64,000 nt of DNA from Limnephilus marmoratus. Its lineage: Eukaryota; Arthropoda; Insecta; Trichoptera; Limnephilidae. The DNA is taken from contig OU862933.1 of the NCBI GenBank assembly GCA_917880885.1, positions 13,297,679 through 13,361,678 on the forward strand. Reading direction: 5' to 3'. The position numbers were made by a program, and so were the translations under genes. This document shows positions 53,561 to 64,000 of the stretch, piece by piece (the first letter of the stretch is position 1; each line of letters starts with the position of its first letter). The notes below the pieces were generated by a model. It worked only from the letters and a program-made list of their open reading frames with translations. It ran no database searches and was not told the DNA's origin.

Positions 53561-54640
53561 ATTTAATGTAACGAATCTTGACCTTCAATGTCCTCTCATA
53601 CTGTGTTAGGTGGCGGTATGCGGGTGTGCCTACAGGACTGTACTGTAATGGTCAATCTCTACAATTCTAAAGCCCATGGAGGTGTCAATGCAAAAGCAGT
53701 GAGCCTCATGGACAGTCAAACAAGGGTTAGTAACATCGACATAAAAAAAGTTAAATAAACAAAATAGACAGCAGCCGTCATGAGTAATCAGCTCATGACA
53801 GCGGAAGACCATACGCAATCCGGCGGGCGGCACCAAGCACTGTTCATAAAAAAAGCAACAAAAGTAAAATAACATTTGTACAGAGTAAAACTGGTGTTAC
53901 CGCAAACTGGCTACCGGCAGTCCCCGAGACAGTGAAGGAGGCTGATTGTCCGGCCTCCCGACAACCGGCAGCGTCGTCCTTAAGCCAACTAGCCGGTGGT
54001 GCCTAGACAACAGTAAGTGGAAAACATGAAGAAGACCCTAGGGAGAGAAGCGTCGGGTCGCCGGAGGCGGGACGGACAGCTTTCAGATGTCGTTCAGCCT
54101 TCTCCCCAGCCTCTTCATGTCACGGGGTGTGGCGCGGCAAACAGGTGCAGCTCCACCAGTTCTAGAAGACCGGCCATGGTACGTAGGCAGGGACACGGTC
54201 CAGGGTCCAACCCCTTATATGGGGAGAAGGACGGTACAAAAACGAACAACTGAGTTCAGTTCTCGTAGTACAGCATAACTGAAAAGAAATGTATATAAGC
54301 GTAGAAAACCGCAAAACATAAAAGAAAATAAACAAGAGCGTGTGGGAGTCATAGCTGGGCGTTTAATTGCACCAAATAACAAAAAATAAATCATAAGCAT
54401 GTAAAGTAAAGAAAAAAACAAAATAAACATGAGCGTTGAATAACGCAGGGCCTGAGTAAACAAGGAAAAATAAACATAAAAATGTAAAAGCATAAAAAAC
54501 ATAAAATGTAAAATGCAAACAATAAACAAAAAAATGTAAAACAATAGAAAACTGTACATCCTGAGCAGAGTTTGTAAAAGAATAGAAGCAAGAAAAGTCC
54601 ATGGTAAGTCAGGAACAAGTACACCTGGTGTCAAAATCTA
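53561..54640. other. Unassigned, A-rich segment between R1-like pieces
   Basis: GC-richer 53880-54240 could be UTR of the same LINE. 54250-54600 is A-rich with repeated AAAACATAAAA words. A short palindrome GTCATGAG..CTCATGAC lies at 53777-53799. Confidence 0.35.
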
Positions 54641-54978
54641 CTAATCAGCGACTCTAAGCTCAGGCCATTTCCCAACCCAGATCCTTGTAAAGTTCCTCAG
54701 GCACTCGAAGTTCGTCTTGTTCGAAACCAGATCAGTGTTCCACACTGGTCTGATTGGTACGTCCAAACCATCGAGCATTTCCTCTCTTGCATCCGTCATT
54801 ATCTCACACTGCCTCAGAATGTGCTCCGCCGACTGGTTCGTGCACCCGCAGGCGCAGTTGGGGTGAGGGGATAGGGAGAGGGTGTGAAGTCTCCCCCTGA
54901 ATTCCCCGTGGCCGGATAGAAGCTGGGTGATGTGGTGGTCCAACTTGAGAAAGACCCCTTCCATTCTGACTTTAACTG
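54641..54978 (-). mobile_element. R1-like LINE C-terminus, minus copy
   Basis: Minus frame: MEGVFLKLDHHITQLLSGHGEFR, HPNCACGCTNQSAEHILRQC (the zinc-knuckle-like C-x-C..H..C), then NFECLRNFTRIWVGKWP and stop. It starts beside a plus-strand copy of the same domain. Confidence 0.78.
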
Positions 54979-55500
54979 ATGGGAAGAAGGAGAAAGTCCA
55001 TTAGAGGCAGGGCTGCTGTCCACCTGGGAGTCGAGCTGACACCGGGAGGAGTCGTGGCCCTCCCTGGCTTGCTCAAAGCGATGCGCGAGAGGATGCTGAG
55101 TGTATGGCAAGAGCGATGGGATAGGTCGATGAAGGGCAGATGGACTTTCTCCTTCTTTCCTTCAGTTAAATTCAGAATGGAAGGGGCATATATTAAACTA
55201 GATCACTACATGACGTAGATGCTTTCTGGGCATGGGGTATTCAGGGGTCGGCTTCATAGCTTGACCCTCTCTCCTCACCCAAACTGCGCATGTGGTGATA
55301 CTAACCAAGACGCCAGGCACATTCTGTGGCACTGCGAATTGATGAAGGAAGCACGAAGCACGAGAGGAAATGTTGGATGGCTTGCGCGGAATAACAAGAA
55401 CAGCGTGGAATGCTGACCTTGTGTTGAACAAAGAGAATTTCGAATGCTTGAAAAAGTTTGTCAATTCCTGGGTAGAGAGATGGCCTGTACTCAATAATAC
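54979..55500 (+). mobile_element. R1-like LINE C-terminus, plus copy
   Basis: Plus frame: MKGRWTFSFFPSVKFRMEGAYIKLDHYMT, stop, MLSGHGVFRGRLHSL, HPNCACGDTNQDARHILWHC, then a shifted NFECLKKFVNSW-like end at 55437-55475. It and the minus copy share the ACTTTCTCCTTCTT region in inverted orientation. Confidence 0.78.
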
Positions 55501-55914
55501 TAATAATACCTAATAATGTTTATGTATTTATTTTTCACCAATATCGATGACAATAGTGTGACTAGTCGGTTTTTTTCAACATTTTTAATGACTGATGAAG
55601 TATGACTATGTTGAGTTGACCGGTCACCAAATAATATACCTATCATCATTGATCAATTGCACATCAATGACTATCAATATTATTAATTTTATTAAAAATT
55701 AATTACTGTAGACGCCTACATAATAATTCAATTCCGACAATACTGAAACAACAATTAAATATTTTAAATACAAATAAAACCTGTCATCAGTTCAAGGATA
55801 ATGTGGTTCGATTCCGAATCCCGTTACCAACCAACCATACCAACCAAGCAGTGTGCTTTACTAATCAAGACTCCACAATGAATTTGTATGCGGGAAGTCA
55901 CTTTAATCTACACC
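55501..55914. other. No gene recognised
   Basis: AT-rich DNA without recognisable content. Confidence 0.4.
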
Positions 55915-56165
55915 CAGAATATAAGAAACTGCAACTAATCGTGTTCTCGAAAGGAATATTTAAAAGTCCATAAACCGTCTCACAGTTGAGAAAAACCTTT
56001 TGTAGGTTCCGATTCCAATTAATTACGAGCTAGAAAGAAGGCTTTGAAGACCCACAAGTTTACTCAAGTGGAGAAAAACCATTTTTTGCGACTATTCATG
56101 TTCTCGAAAGTGACAATTTAAAATCCACATGCTGACTCACTGTGGATAAAAACTTTTTTCACCTT
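55915..56165 (+). pseudogene. Second tandem zinc-finger relic
   Basis: Degenerate 84-bp units (GGAATATTTAAAAGTCCA, CCGTCTCACAGTTGAGAAA, CATGTTCTCGAAAGTGACAA) match the relic at 37085-37690. About three units, all frameshifted. Confidence 0.6.
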
Positions 56166-56599
56166 CCAAAATTTTACAAATAATGAAAAAAAATTACAAA
56201 TTTGAAAAAATATATGAGCACATACGATATTAACGTGCTAGCGAAATGAGTGCTAACCACAACCAGAGACTGATGACTGATGACTGATGTGGAAGTCGTG
56301 ACGTGAAGATGGGACTTATCCTTGCTTTATGCGAAATGTCGCTCGTTATACGAAAAGTCGCTTGTTAAGGGAGCGTTTTTTTTTCAAAATCTGTTTAGCT
56401 CGTTATGCGAATTACTCGTTATGGGAGGTGCTCGTCATGGGAAGTTCCACCGTATTTTTTTGTGAATAATTATTTAATTTTTTATTTCGTATGTTCGATT
56501 TTTTTTACGTAATTTTGATTTTTAAGCAGGCCCTTGCGTGGCCCAGTACCGTTTGGTCCACGACCCGGTATCGGGCTGCGGCTCTGGGGTTGGGGACCA

Positions 56600-57480
56600 C
56601 TGCTTTAAGGTACATACCGCGCGTTTTATCACGCGTCAAAATATCCCCGACACAATATACTCCGCCAAAATATCCCTCGATATAATATCCCAAGGACCAA
56701 ATATCCTACGGACAAAATATCCTCCAATATGTACTAAAACCTAACCCAACTTAACTTAACCTAACCTAACCTACCCTAATCTTATTTTAAATTTAACTAT
56801 TTTTGAACTGTATAATTTATTTAATTAAATGAAGACAATATTAGCGAAACTCAATCGAAAATCTGGAGACAGAAAAATCAGAAAAAGATATTGGCTCCGC
56901 TGGGACACGAGTGAGTTTAAATTTACTTCATTTAATTAAACTTCATTTAATTAAATAACTTTAATTTAATTTAATTAAACTAAACTTCATTTAATTAAAT
57001 ATCATAATTTGAGATTTTACTCATAAAGTTTAAAAAATTAAAATAAATAAAAAACAATAATTTATTGTTTTTACAGGTTGTCTGTATTATTTTTGTCCCA
57101 TTATATACTATATACTATAGTACAATAATTTATTGTTTTTACAGGATTGTCTGTATTATTTTTGTTCCATTATACTATTTTAGAATAATAATTTATTGTT
57201 TTTACAGGTTGTCTGTATTATTTTTGTCCCAATTATACTATTTTAGAACAATTTATTGTTTTCACAGGTTGTCTGTATTATTTTTATCCTATTTTTTGTT
57301 AGAGTTTGTTAGGTTTGTTAAATTAGTTTAGGTTAGGTTAGGATAGGTTAGGTTTTAGTAGATATTTTGTTGGTAGTTTTTTTAGTAGATATTTTCTTGT
57401 TTTGTCCATAGGATAGTTCATCCGGGATATATTTTCGGGGGGTATTTGGTCGCGGGATGAAAAGTCGCGGAACCGTGTTT
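56600..57480. mobile_element. Palindromic element with TTAGG-like words and a tandem core
   Basis: Left part (GACACAATATACTCC, GGACAAAATATCC, ACTAAAACCTAACC) and right part (GGTTAGGTTTTAGT, GATATTTTCTTG, TTGTCCATAGGAT, TCGCGGGATGAAAAG) are related as inverted copies. The centre contains AT-rich sequence and a tandem array. No coding capacity and no clear target duplication. Confidence 0.55.
57053..57300. repeat. Tandem array, four units of about 60 bp
   Basis: Each unit contains AATTTATTGTTTTTACAGG followed by TTGTCTGTATTATTTTTGTCC. Units begin near 57055, 57122, 57184 and 57243; the last is diverged. Confidence 0.85.
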
Positions 57481-57816
57481 CATTCGTCTTTAAATGATGA
57501 TTTATGGATACTAAGTGTAATAATAAAAAATAACTAAATAATAAAACTAAATAATAACTCTTATAAATTCAGAATTAGCATTTTTGTTGATGTATACGAA
57601 TAATTCTTCAAAGCCATAACATTTTTCATTGGAGAAACTTAACAGATTTTTTTTCCTTGAAGGACACAGAAGGCCATAAGAAAAATAATTTTCTCAGAGC
57701 CCATCTCGTCTCTGGGGATGCTGTGTGGAAGGTTTTTAAAGGAGAGGAAGTTCTGGGGAGGAAAAAGGCGCGTGAAGGGGTGGGTAGGAATCTGGGGTCA
57801 GTGTGTCCGGGAGTGT

Positions 57817-57862
57817 CTCGCACCGCTGCTATGGGAAATCCCTCCCATAGCAGCGGTGCGAG
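57817..57862. repeat. Perfect 20-bp hairpin
   Basis: CTCGCACCGCTGCTATGGGA pairs with its exact complement after a 6-nt loop. The following CGAGAGAG and CTGCTGGAGAGG words also appear near 62555-62585 after a related but unpaired sequence. Confidence 0.85.
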
Positions 57863-58082
57863 GCAATATATCGAGAGAGTCCTGCTGGAGAGGACAAATA
57901 ATGGTTTCCCTGTACCACCTGGAATGACCTACGAAAATGGTAGAGATGTTGGTTATCCAATAAGGGGTTCCCGAGGCGACGGAATTTACTGGAAACATAA
58001 GAGTGTTTGTTACTTGCTACATATTTAGTTAATTTTGTGAGACAGTAATGCGCAGTTTACTACACTGAATTATTTTATTTCA

Positions 58083-58195
58083 GCTAATCACGCCATTAAA
58101 ATAATCGGCTGGAGGTGGAAGACATACATATTTATTATCACACTTATTGGCTCTGCGCCAACTCCTGGAAGTTGGGGGATAAGGGATTTTTAATT
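58083..58195 (+). pseudogene. Cathepsin B exon fragment with intact His
   Basis: After an acceptor-like TTTATTTCAG, codons read NHAIKIIGW, nucleotide-near-identical to exon 5 of the minus-strand gene over ATTAAAATAATCGGCTGG. After small indels TYWLCANSW and WGDKG follow. Truncated before the C-terminus. A relic of a paralogue that kept the catalytic His and Asn. Confidence 0.8.
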
Positions 58196-58204
58196 TTTAT
58201 TTAT

Positions 58205-59150
58205 TAACGTATGTGACAATGATACAAAAGAAGCCAGTATAAGACAAGGGTGAGACAGGGATGCTCTCTGTCACCTGTTCTTTTTAACGCTTATACACAG
58301 AGTGCGATTGATGACTTGAGAGAGAAAATGAGTCACAGAAAGGGTGTAAAGATACACGGGCAAAAGGTGAATATATGATGAGGTATGCTGACGATATTGC
58401 TATGGTTGCTGAAAGCGAAGAAGAACTGCTAGAAGCCTTAACAACCATGCAAAGCAATCTTCAAAACAACTACAACATGAAGATAAATAAAGACAAAACA
58501 CAGCTGCTGACTGTAGGCCAAACGCAACATCAGATGAGAGTAGAGATGTCAGGAGTTCCACTAAAGAACACCAAGGAGTTTGTCTACCTCGGTAGCAAAA
58601 TAACATGGGACGGTCGGTCCAAGAGCGAGGTTGATAGCCATATACACCAGGCTAGGCTTGCATTCAATAAAAGATCGAAAATAATAGAACAAAATAATAT
58701 AGACCTAAAACTGAGAATACTCCTCATCAAGACCTATGTATGGAGTATCTTGATGTTTGGCTGCGAAACATGGTGCCTATCCGAAAGAGATACACGGAGA
58801 CTAGAGGCTTTTGAGATGTGGTCCCATAGAAGACTATTAGGAATTTCCTGGAGAGACCACATTACAAATGAGGAGGTTCTCCAAAGAATCGAAGGAGGAA
58901 GGCACCTGCTCAGGACCTTGTCCGAAAGGCGACAAGAAGGCCTCTTGCATGCCATAATGGAGGGTATGACCGAAGGGACAATTTCTAGGGGACGCCCACG
59001 CCGAGAGTACCTGGAGGACCTGCTGATGGACGTGCGCTGCTCATCGTATGCAGACTTCAAAAGAGCCGCACAAGGCAGGGAAGAATGAAAGAGAAGAATA
59101 GAGGAAATTGCTGCAAACCAATCCCAGGATTGAAACCAAAGAGAGACGCA
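58205..59150 (+). mobile_element. RTE-like LINE reverse transcriptase fragment
   Basis: VRQGCSLSPVLFNAYTQSAI at 58238, a one-base shift at about 58372, then one open frame to 59088: MRYADDIAMVAESEEEL (catalytic YADD), MKINKDKTQLL, EFVYLGSKITWDGRSKSEV, LMFGCETWCLSERD, RRLLGISWRDHITNEEVL, GRPRREYLEDL. 5'-truncated just before the RT palm. Confidence 0.87.
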
Positions 59151-60053
59151 GTTAGAATTTAAAAAAAAAATATATATTTTACATTTCGGAATTAACTAAC
59201 TGATAATATTCCCTTAAATTTTCAAATCGATCCGATAAGAATTTTTCGGCATATTCGTAAAGACGTCTCGAACTGTTAGAAAGTAGGCAGAATACAGACA
59301 GAAGTTGCAGCTGCTCTTTTCTTTCTTTGTATTCCTAGGTATATTTGACCTTATGAATGTTTCATTTTATACCTGAAGACTAAATTGACTTATTTCTTGT
59401 ATGAAATAAGTGAACATCATTTCAAATAGTAATGTGTAAACTTCTTCCGAAACTTTAAACGCGTTTTTCTGAATACTATATTATCCAAGTCGGTGACCAA
59501 GGTTCCTGAAAAAACACCTCAACCGATCGGTTTGAAATTTTAACACAACCTTCTCAGATATATTCCTCAGGTATTATCGAAGGACTAAGATTTCGAATAA
59601 TTATTTCTATTTTTTTATTTTACGTGGCAATTTTCTTACAAAATTCGATTATTTTTTTACGAAGCCGCCGTTTTGTCAAAAATTGTAATTTTGTTTATTC
59701 CTTCTGTCAATACCTAGTTTTATCTATTCACTAAAGGAATCTTTTAGGTTTTTTTCATTTCAAATTAACTGTACCGGAGAAATCATTTTTTTGGAAGGTT
59801 TTCAGGAGATCGTCTGCAGGAGCACACCAGATCAATATTTTTACAAATCATTAGTGCCATTATAAACTTAGATATTGCTACTAAATGTATCAATACTTTT
59901 AGTTTTTGTAAAATAAAATACCTTTTCTCACAAAAATTATAAAAAACACCTTTTTTCGGCTTTCTAACTGCGTATAACCCCTTAAACCTGCTAAACTACT
60001 TTAGGTAGTTTGTCAGCAGGTACATAGTGACAACATTTTATGCAAAGTCTGTA
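59151..60053. other. No gene recognised
   Basis: AT-rich; a 26-bp-scale AATTTTCAAAT/CGATCCGATAAG style sequence resembles TE flank, nothing definable. Confidence 0.35.
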
Positions 60054-60649
60054 TAAGGTGAGTTGGGGTAAGACCGTGTGCTTTTTCGATGAGATGAATT
60101 TTTTTGATCATTGGTCCACTTTGGAATTTTTTATTGAAGAATTCATGCTGTTTCCGCAAAGTTTTTAATTTTTTTATGTTACCTTTAGCTCTTAACTATG
60201 TGAGTAAATTTTTATTTATCGAGTTATCCACTGTAAAACACTCAAAAACTGCCAATCAAAAAATCATGTAAATTATTTTTCAATGAGGGGTTAAATCGGA
60301 AATTTTTGGGGCAAGACCGGCATTCATACTAAAATTGCAAATTAGCATATTAGCCGTAAGATTTACTAAAAACGGCACTTCATCTTACCTTTTGTTACCA
60401 AATTAGCATTTATAACACGTAAATTGTTTACCTATACAAAAAAAATAGGCTATTTATAATTTTGGTATACCGGTCTTCCCCCTTAAGGGGTAAGATCGGC
60501 AAAGAGTTCTCAAAGTGTTTTGAAAGTTAGGTTAGAAGAATATATTTTAAGTGCCGAAAATTATGAATCACTCCATCAAATTTCTTTGGATTGTGTTAAA
60601 ATAATAATGCTAACCAAAAACTGCACTTCTGGTTTTTTTTATATATGTG

Positions 60650-61200
60650 GTGTTTATGCTTATAACGTACTAGCTGGTACCCGACATGCGTTGCTATGCC
60701 ATTTAAAAAAAAAATTCTTTCCCTGCGTGTCCTTTCCCATTCGTCCCGTTCCCCTTCTGCCTCCCCTTCCTCTCCCGCGTCCCCTGTCCCTCTCGCGTAC
60801 CCACTCCAACTCCTCCTTCCCTCTTCCCTCTTCCCTCTCCCCACTCCACTGACCCCCTTACCCCGTCCCGCGAACCCCTTACCCAGGTCCCCTCTCCCAC
60901 CCCAGATTTCCCTTCCCCCGCCCTAGTTTCCCTCCCTCCCTCCCATAAACCCCCTAACCGACTTCTCCTCTCCCCTCCCGCATTCCATACATTCAGTCCC
61001 GGTACATTCAGTTTTCAAACAGCTCGCGTGCCACCTATTGCAATTTTTTTGTACAAATTTCATGATGCCAGTGCTCACCAGTAGTTTTATACAAACCTTG
61101 TCCTGACTATAACAAACACAAAAAAAAATTATGCAATTTGATGCAGTCGTTCGGAAGTTATGCGCGTACATACTTTTTGGCGATTCATTTTTATTCGTGC
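60650..61200 (-). repeat. Dispersed repeat family B, inverted copy
   Basis: Reading minus from 61200: ATAAAAATGAATCGCC, GCATAACTTCCGAACGACTG, AATAGGTGGCACGCGAGCTG, purine-rich GGGAGGGGAGAGG tract (60720-60985), ending GCAACGCATGTCGGGTACC. Confidence 0.7.
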
Positions 61201-61544
61201 AACTTGTTGGGACAGTATTTTTTCAATGACTGAAGACAATATTAGCGACTCTCAATCGAAAATTTGAAACAGAAAAATCAAAAATAAATAAAAATATATG
61301 GTCACATCTAGGAAATGAACCCAGGACCAAAGAAAATGAACCCATTTTTCTATTAGAACAGAATAAATAATGAAAATGTAGCTTAGTAATGAAGGAGTAA
61401 AGCAATAAAACATAACTGTGCTTTTTATTATTTATTTAAAGAAGATAATACAAAAAAATGCAGTTTGTACATTTTTACTATCTGCGTTTAAAACAAAAAG
61501 AAACAAAGGATATTAAGGTAATATTAATTATCAAGCGTGTAAAT

Positions 61545-62265
61545 GGAAATCAGGATTCTGGAACAATGACTCTTGCGAAGCAGCGGTAAACATAGTGATT
61601 GATACCATGAAGAAAGAAACAGGCAAAAAAATCACCATTGCAGCATCCTTAGATTTCAAAAGAGCATTTAAAACGATAGAATGAAAAACAAAAACTATTG
61701 GAAAAATTAGAAAACATAGTAAACTGACGTAGCTCTGAATTTATTCAAAGAATATCTCTAAGAACGAAAACAGGTAACAAAAGATGAATGTTTAGAATCA
61801 GAACCGATAGAAAACAACCTTGGTGCTCTGCAAGGGTCGGTATAAGGTCCAATGCCATTCATAATTGACATAAAAGATACCTACAATTAAAACCATAAAA
61901 CATTGAAAAATTAGATTATGTATTTGCAAATCATACAAAATAAATGAAAATCTACAAAATATAGCAAAATGGCTCATATTAAACAAGTTGAAACTGAACG
62001 TAAACAAAAAACAAAATATATGGAAATAGGCAATATAACACTTAACACAGGGTTAAATATGACAATTGATGATGAAAAAATTGAAAAAGTAAATGAAATC
62101 AAATACCTGGGTGATACTCGATCCAAAACTAACTTTCACAACAGAATTTGAATGTGCTAAAGAAAGTATCAGAAAAGTAAATTTTCTTAGAATACTAAGA
62201 AATAAATTCAAAATAAACACTTCAGAGGTCATTTATAAAATTATAGTTTCCAAATTCAGTTCTTT
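61545..62265 (+). mobile_element. Decayed Jockey/CR1-like LINE RT
   Basis: SCEAAVNIVIDTMKKETGKK, LDFKRAFKTIE (palm aspartate block), L-Q-G-S-V-like GVPQGSV remnant at about 61833, AKWLILNKLKLNVNK, EIKYLG and FECAKESIRKVNFLRILRNKF in changing frames. The YADD motif is lost. Confidence 0.75.
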
Positions 62266-63100
62266 CAGAATATCCTTCAAAATTTCGAAATTGTCTCCGA
62301 TCACAAAAGGGTCTGTCATTTTTTTCCGGGCATATTCCACGTTTTGCGGTTTTTTTATTGAGAGGCGGTGACGCTTTCGAAAGTTAATGAACCAATCTGC
62401 ACCAGGTGTGTTATCCTTGAAAGGTGTTTGAATATTATTCGCCCTTACATATTGTCCTACTATGGTTAAAATTTCTTGTCTTGAAAGTCCGAAGCCCCTT
62501 CCTCGCTACGCCACTGGAAGGGCGTATGAGTCCATCCCTCCAACTGCGGCGCAAGGCGATGGGTCGAGAGAGACCAGCTGGAGAGATCTAGGTTAGGTCT
62601 CCCTCAACAAATCTCTCTCGATCCGGCCCGCCTTGCAGTAGGTGGACAAGCGCATTAACCGCCATGACCTAGACAAACCTCACCTCATGCATCTGGGCCC
62701 CCCTGCTAAGTCACCAAACGTATCGAATCACTCGGGGTGACCAGTGGCAGGGGTGTTGATTATCCAAAAAAATGTTCAGGGGGCGGCGGTACCCATATCC
62801 GCCTCCCAAATTTTACAATAAATCATTTATAGAAATAGTCTAAAAAGATTGTACTTACACTGCGCTTCTTGTCCTTTTAGCTCAACTGCTTGGTCTTCTA
62901 ACCGATACTCGCGTTATCGCATTCGGAAATAGCAGTGTCCACCCTTATAGCTTGTTCCACCACCACCACCACCGCTACCGAAAATGCGCCCGTTCGTGTC
63001 TAAAAGTTTGAGAATACGTGGCTTTTTGTATGGAAATCGGAAAAGGGGTAAGATCGAAAGGATCATATTCCGATCTTCCCCCGGGGGAAATGTCAAGGGG
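62266..63100. other. Unassigned repeats inside the terminal-repeat element
   Basis: CTACGCCACTGG at 62504-62516 resembles the boundary word near 44380. A (CCA)n run lies at 62955-62974. No gene. Confidence 0.35.
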
Positions 63101-63659
63101 GAAGATCGTAAAGAAGACTACAGCCGAAACCAAAGCATATTAGGCAATGGAGTCTTCTTAAACTACTTTTTTTATAAATATAATACATAATTAATTTGAA
63201 ATCAGTTCAATAGCTTACCTGGATCGGTAGATATTTACGACGGGGGTAAGATCGATTATCTCACAATTTCACGAGAAATTTGGACTGTTCGAAAAACGCG
63301 CTACACAACCGTTCACTTTGGCTTTCTCGAGCCGACTGAAGGGGGGGGCGGAGCGCAATGAAATAGTTCTCCTCTAGAGATATTTGCACATGTTATAAGT
63401 TGCCAGGGTGCCGCAAAAATCACGTTTTTCGGACTTCCCCCAAATCCGGATTTACCCCAACTCACCTTATATAATCGTCGCTTTAGTTCGTATTTGTCCA
63501 ACAGACCATTAGAAAATTTTTCAGGAGGTGAAGGTTTTCTTTAATTATTTCAATAAAACATTATGATAAGTGTTTAAGATTAAGCTATTTTCGTAAAGGT
63601 AAAGGTCCAATTAGTTTAAATAATTCTTAGTTTATAACGAGAGACACCGCGCGGGTTCG

Positions 63660-63825
63660 AATACTTTCTCGCTCACACATGATACACCGTCCTTACTGGG
63701 TGTCAATCTGGACGCTGATTTTTCCCTTAAAACTCAAGTGAACAGAACCGTAAGCAAGGGGTTCTTTCAATTAAGGCAAATTAAAGCAGTAAGGAGAAAC
63801 CTACCAACAAATTTTTACCAATAAT
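63660..63825 (+). mobile_element. CR1/L2-type LINE fragment
   Basis: LLGVNLDADFSLKTQVNRTVSKG..FQLRQIKAVRRNLPTN is encoded at about 63688-63812 and is homologous to the LLGVNLDSHFSLKSQINRTVGK segment at 5845-5920. Short, with no preceding catalytic region. Confidence 0.78.
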
Positions 63826-64000
63826 ACTGGATATTTTAATCCTATGTCTAGAATGTCTCGATCATACAACGACCTTGTTAAAATACACACATTCATAGAT
63901 ATATTTTTGTAAATAATATAACATGTTTCAAAAAATATCTCCACGATTTGTGTAGGTACATAAAATTTTTTATTTTTTTTGTTTTATTACTTTTCAGTAA

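Larger units (their letters stand above)
60054..63469. mobile_element. 3.4-kb terminal-repeat element with TA flanks, heavily interrupted
   Basis: Ends TAAGGTGAGTTGGGGTAA and its inverted copy are flanked by TA (60052-60053, 63470-63471). GGGGTAAGATCG-type words recur near both ends (60300, 60487, 63046, 63243) and inverted at 63072-63085. No transposase was recognised. Later insertions inside include repeat family B and a LINE relic. Confidence 0.65.

Noticed and set aside
54215..54634. Hydrophobic 139-residue membrane protein on the minus strand
   Set aside because: The frame is a translation of A-rich low-complexity DNA (repeated AAAACATAAAA), with several overlapping equivalents.
56740..56790. 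Interstitial telomere repeats
   Set aside because: CCTAACC words resemble insect TTAGG repeats but are short, degenerate and part of a palindromic element; similar words are scattered at 16980, 44860 and 57335.
57053..57300. CRISPR array
   Set aside because: Four 60-bp units are contiguous tandem repeats without unique spacers, in an animal genome.
60520..60926. Proline/serine-rich or arginine/glycine-rich proteins
   Set aside because: Overlapping frames on both strands arise from a purine/pyrimidine-biased minisatellite inside a repeat; no coding evidence.

Overview
The window is nuclear DNA of an insect. It is AT-rich, its genes have GT-AG introns, and it carries a ZAD/C2H2 transcription factor, a cathepsin B paralogue, and dense relics of insect-type LINEs, mariner, hAT and many MITEs. 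Nothing suggests a bacterium, plasmid or virus. The order cannot be fixed from sequence alone. Expanded cathepsin B families with dead members are known in beetles and aphids, so either is plausible.

Two host loci can be assembled, both on the minus strand. (1) A ZAD-C2H2 zinc-finger gene runs from an ATG at 36386 to at least 8778. Nine exons join in perfect phase (1715 nt, 571 complete codons): a ZAD split between exons 1 and 2, an acidic exon 3, then twelve complete C2H2 fingers and a thirteenth that is cut at the last junction, so the 3' end is missing or outside the window. (2) A cathepsin B-like gene at 50312-45322 has five phase-consistent exons. The catalytic Cys is Asp and the catalytic His is Gln, the propeptide is very short, and an 8-bp tandem duplication breaks the frame in exon 4. 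A second cathepsin B exon scrap, with its His intact, lies on the plus strand at 58.1 kb.

The rest is mobile DNA. 1-8.7 kb: a TTAA-bounded repeat end, a Cys-rich relic, two opposed LINE copies with a CR1/L2-type LINE tail nested inside, another CR1/L2 LINE, and two MITEs. 8.8-36.4 kb (inside the zinc-finger gene): two hAT elements with exact 8-bp target duplications, a mariner containing a TA-flanked MITE that itself contains a poly(A) retroelement, a long-TIR MITE, two copies of an intron-containing TE-derived gene family, a perfect 25-bp TIR Tigger-like MITE just upstream of exon 2, and a large foldback element. 36.5-38.4 kb: a terminal-repeat element carrying decayed tandem zinc fingers, sitting about 140 bp upstream of the zinc-finger start codon. 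39.1-42.7 kb: an almost full-length but decayed Jockey/CR1-type LINE. 45-50 kb (cathepsin introns): a deleted mariner, LINE and SINE pieces. 50.4-64 kb: R1-clade LINE pieces in opposed orientation, a palindromic element with a 60-bp tandem array, an RTE-like LINE, and a 3.4-kb TA-flanked terminal-repeat element full of later insertions.

No operon-like organisation, CRISPR array or functional RNA gene was seen. All exon joins are predictions from splice consensus, phase and domain continuity; no transcript evidence was available.
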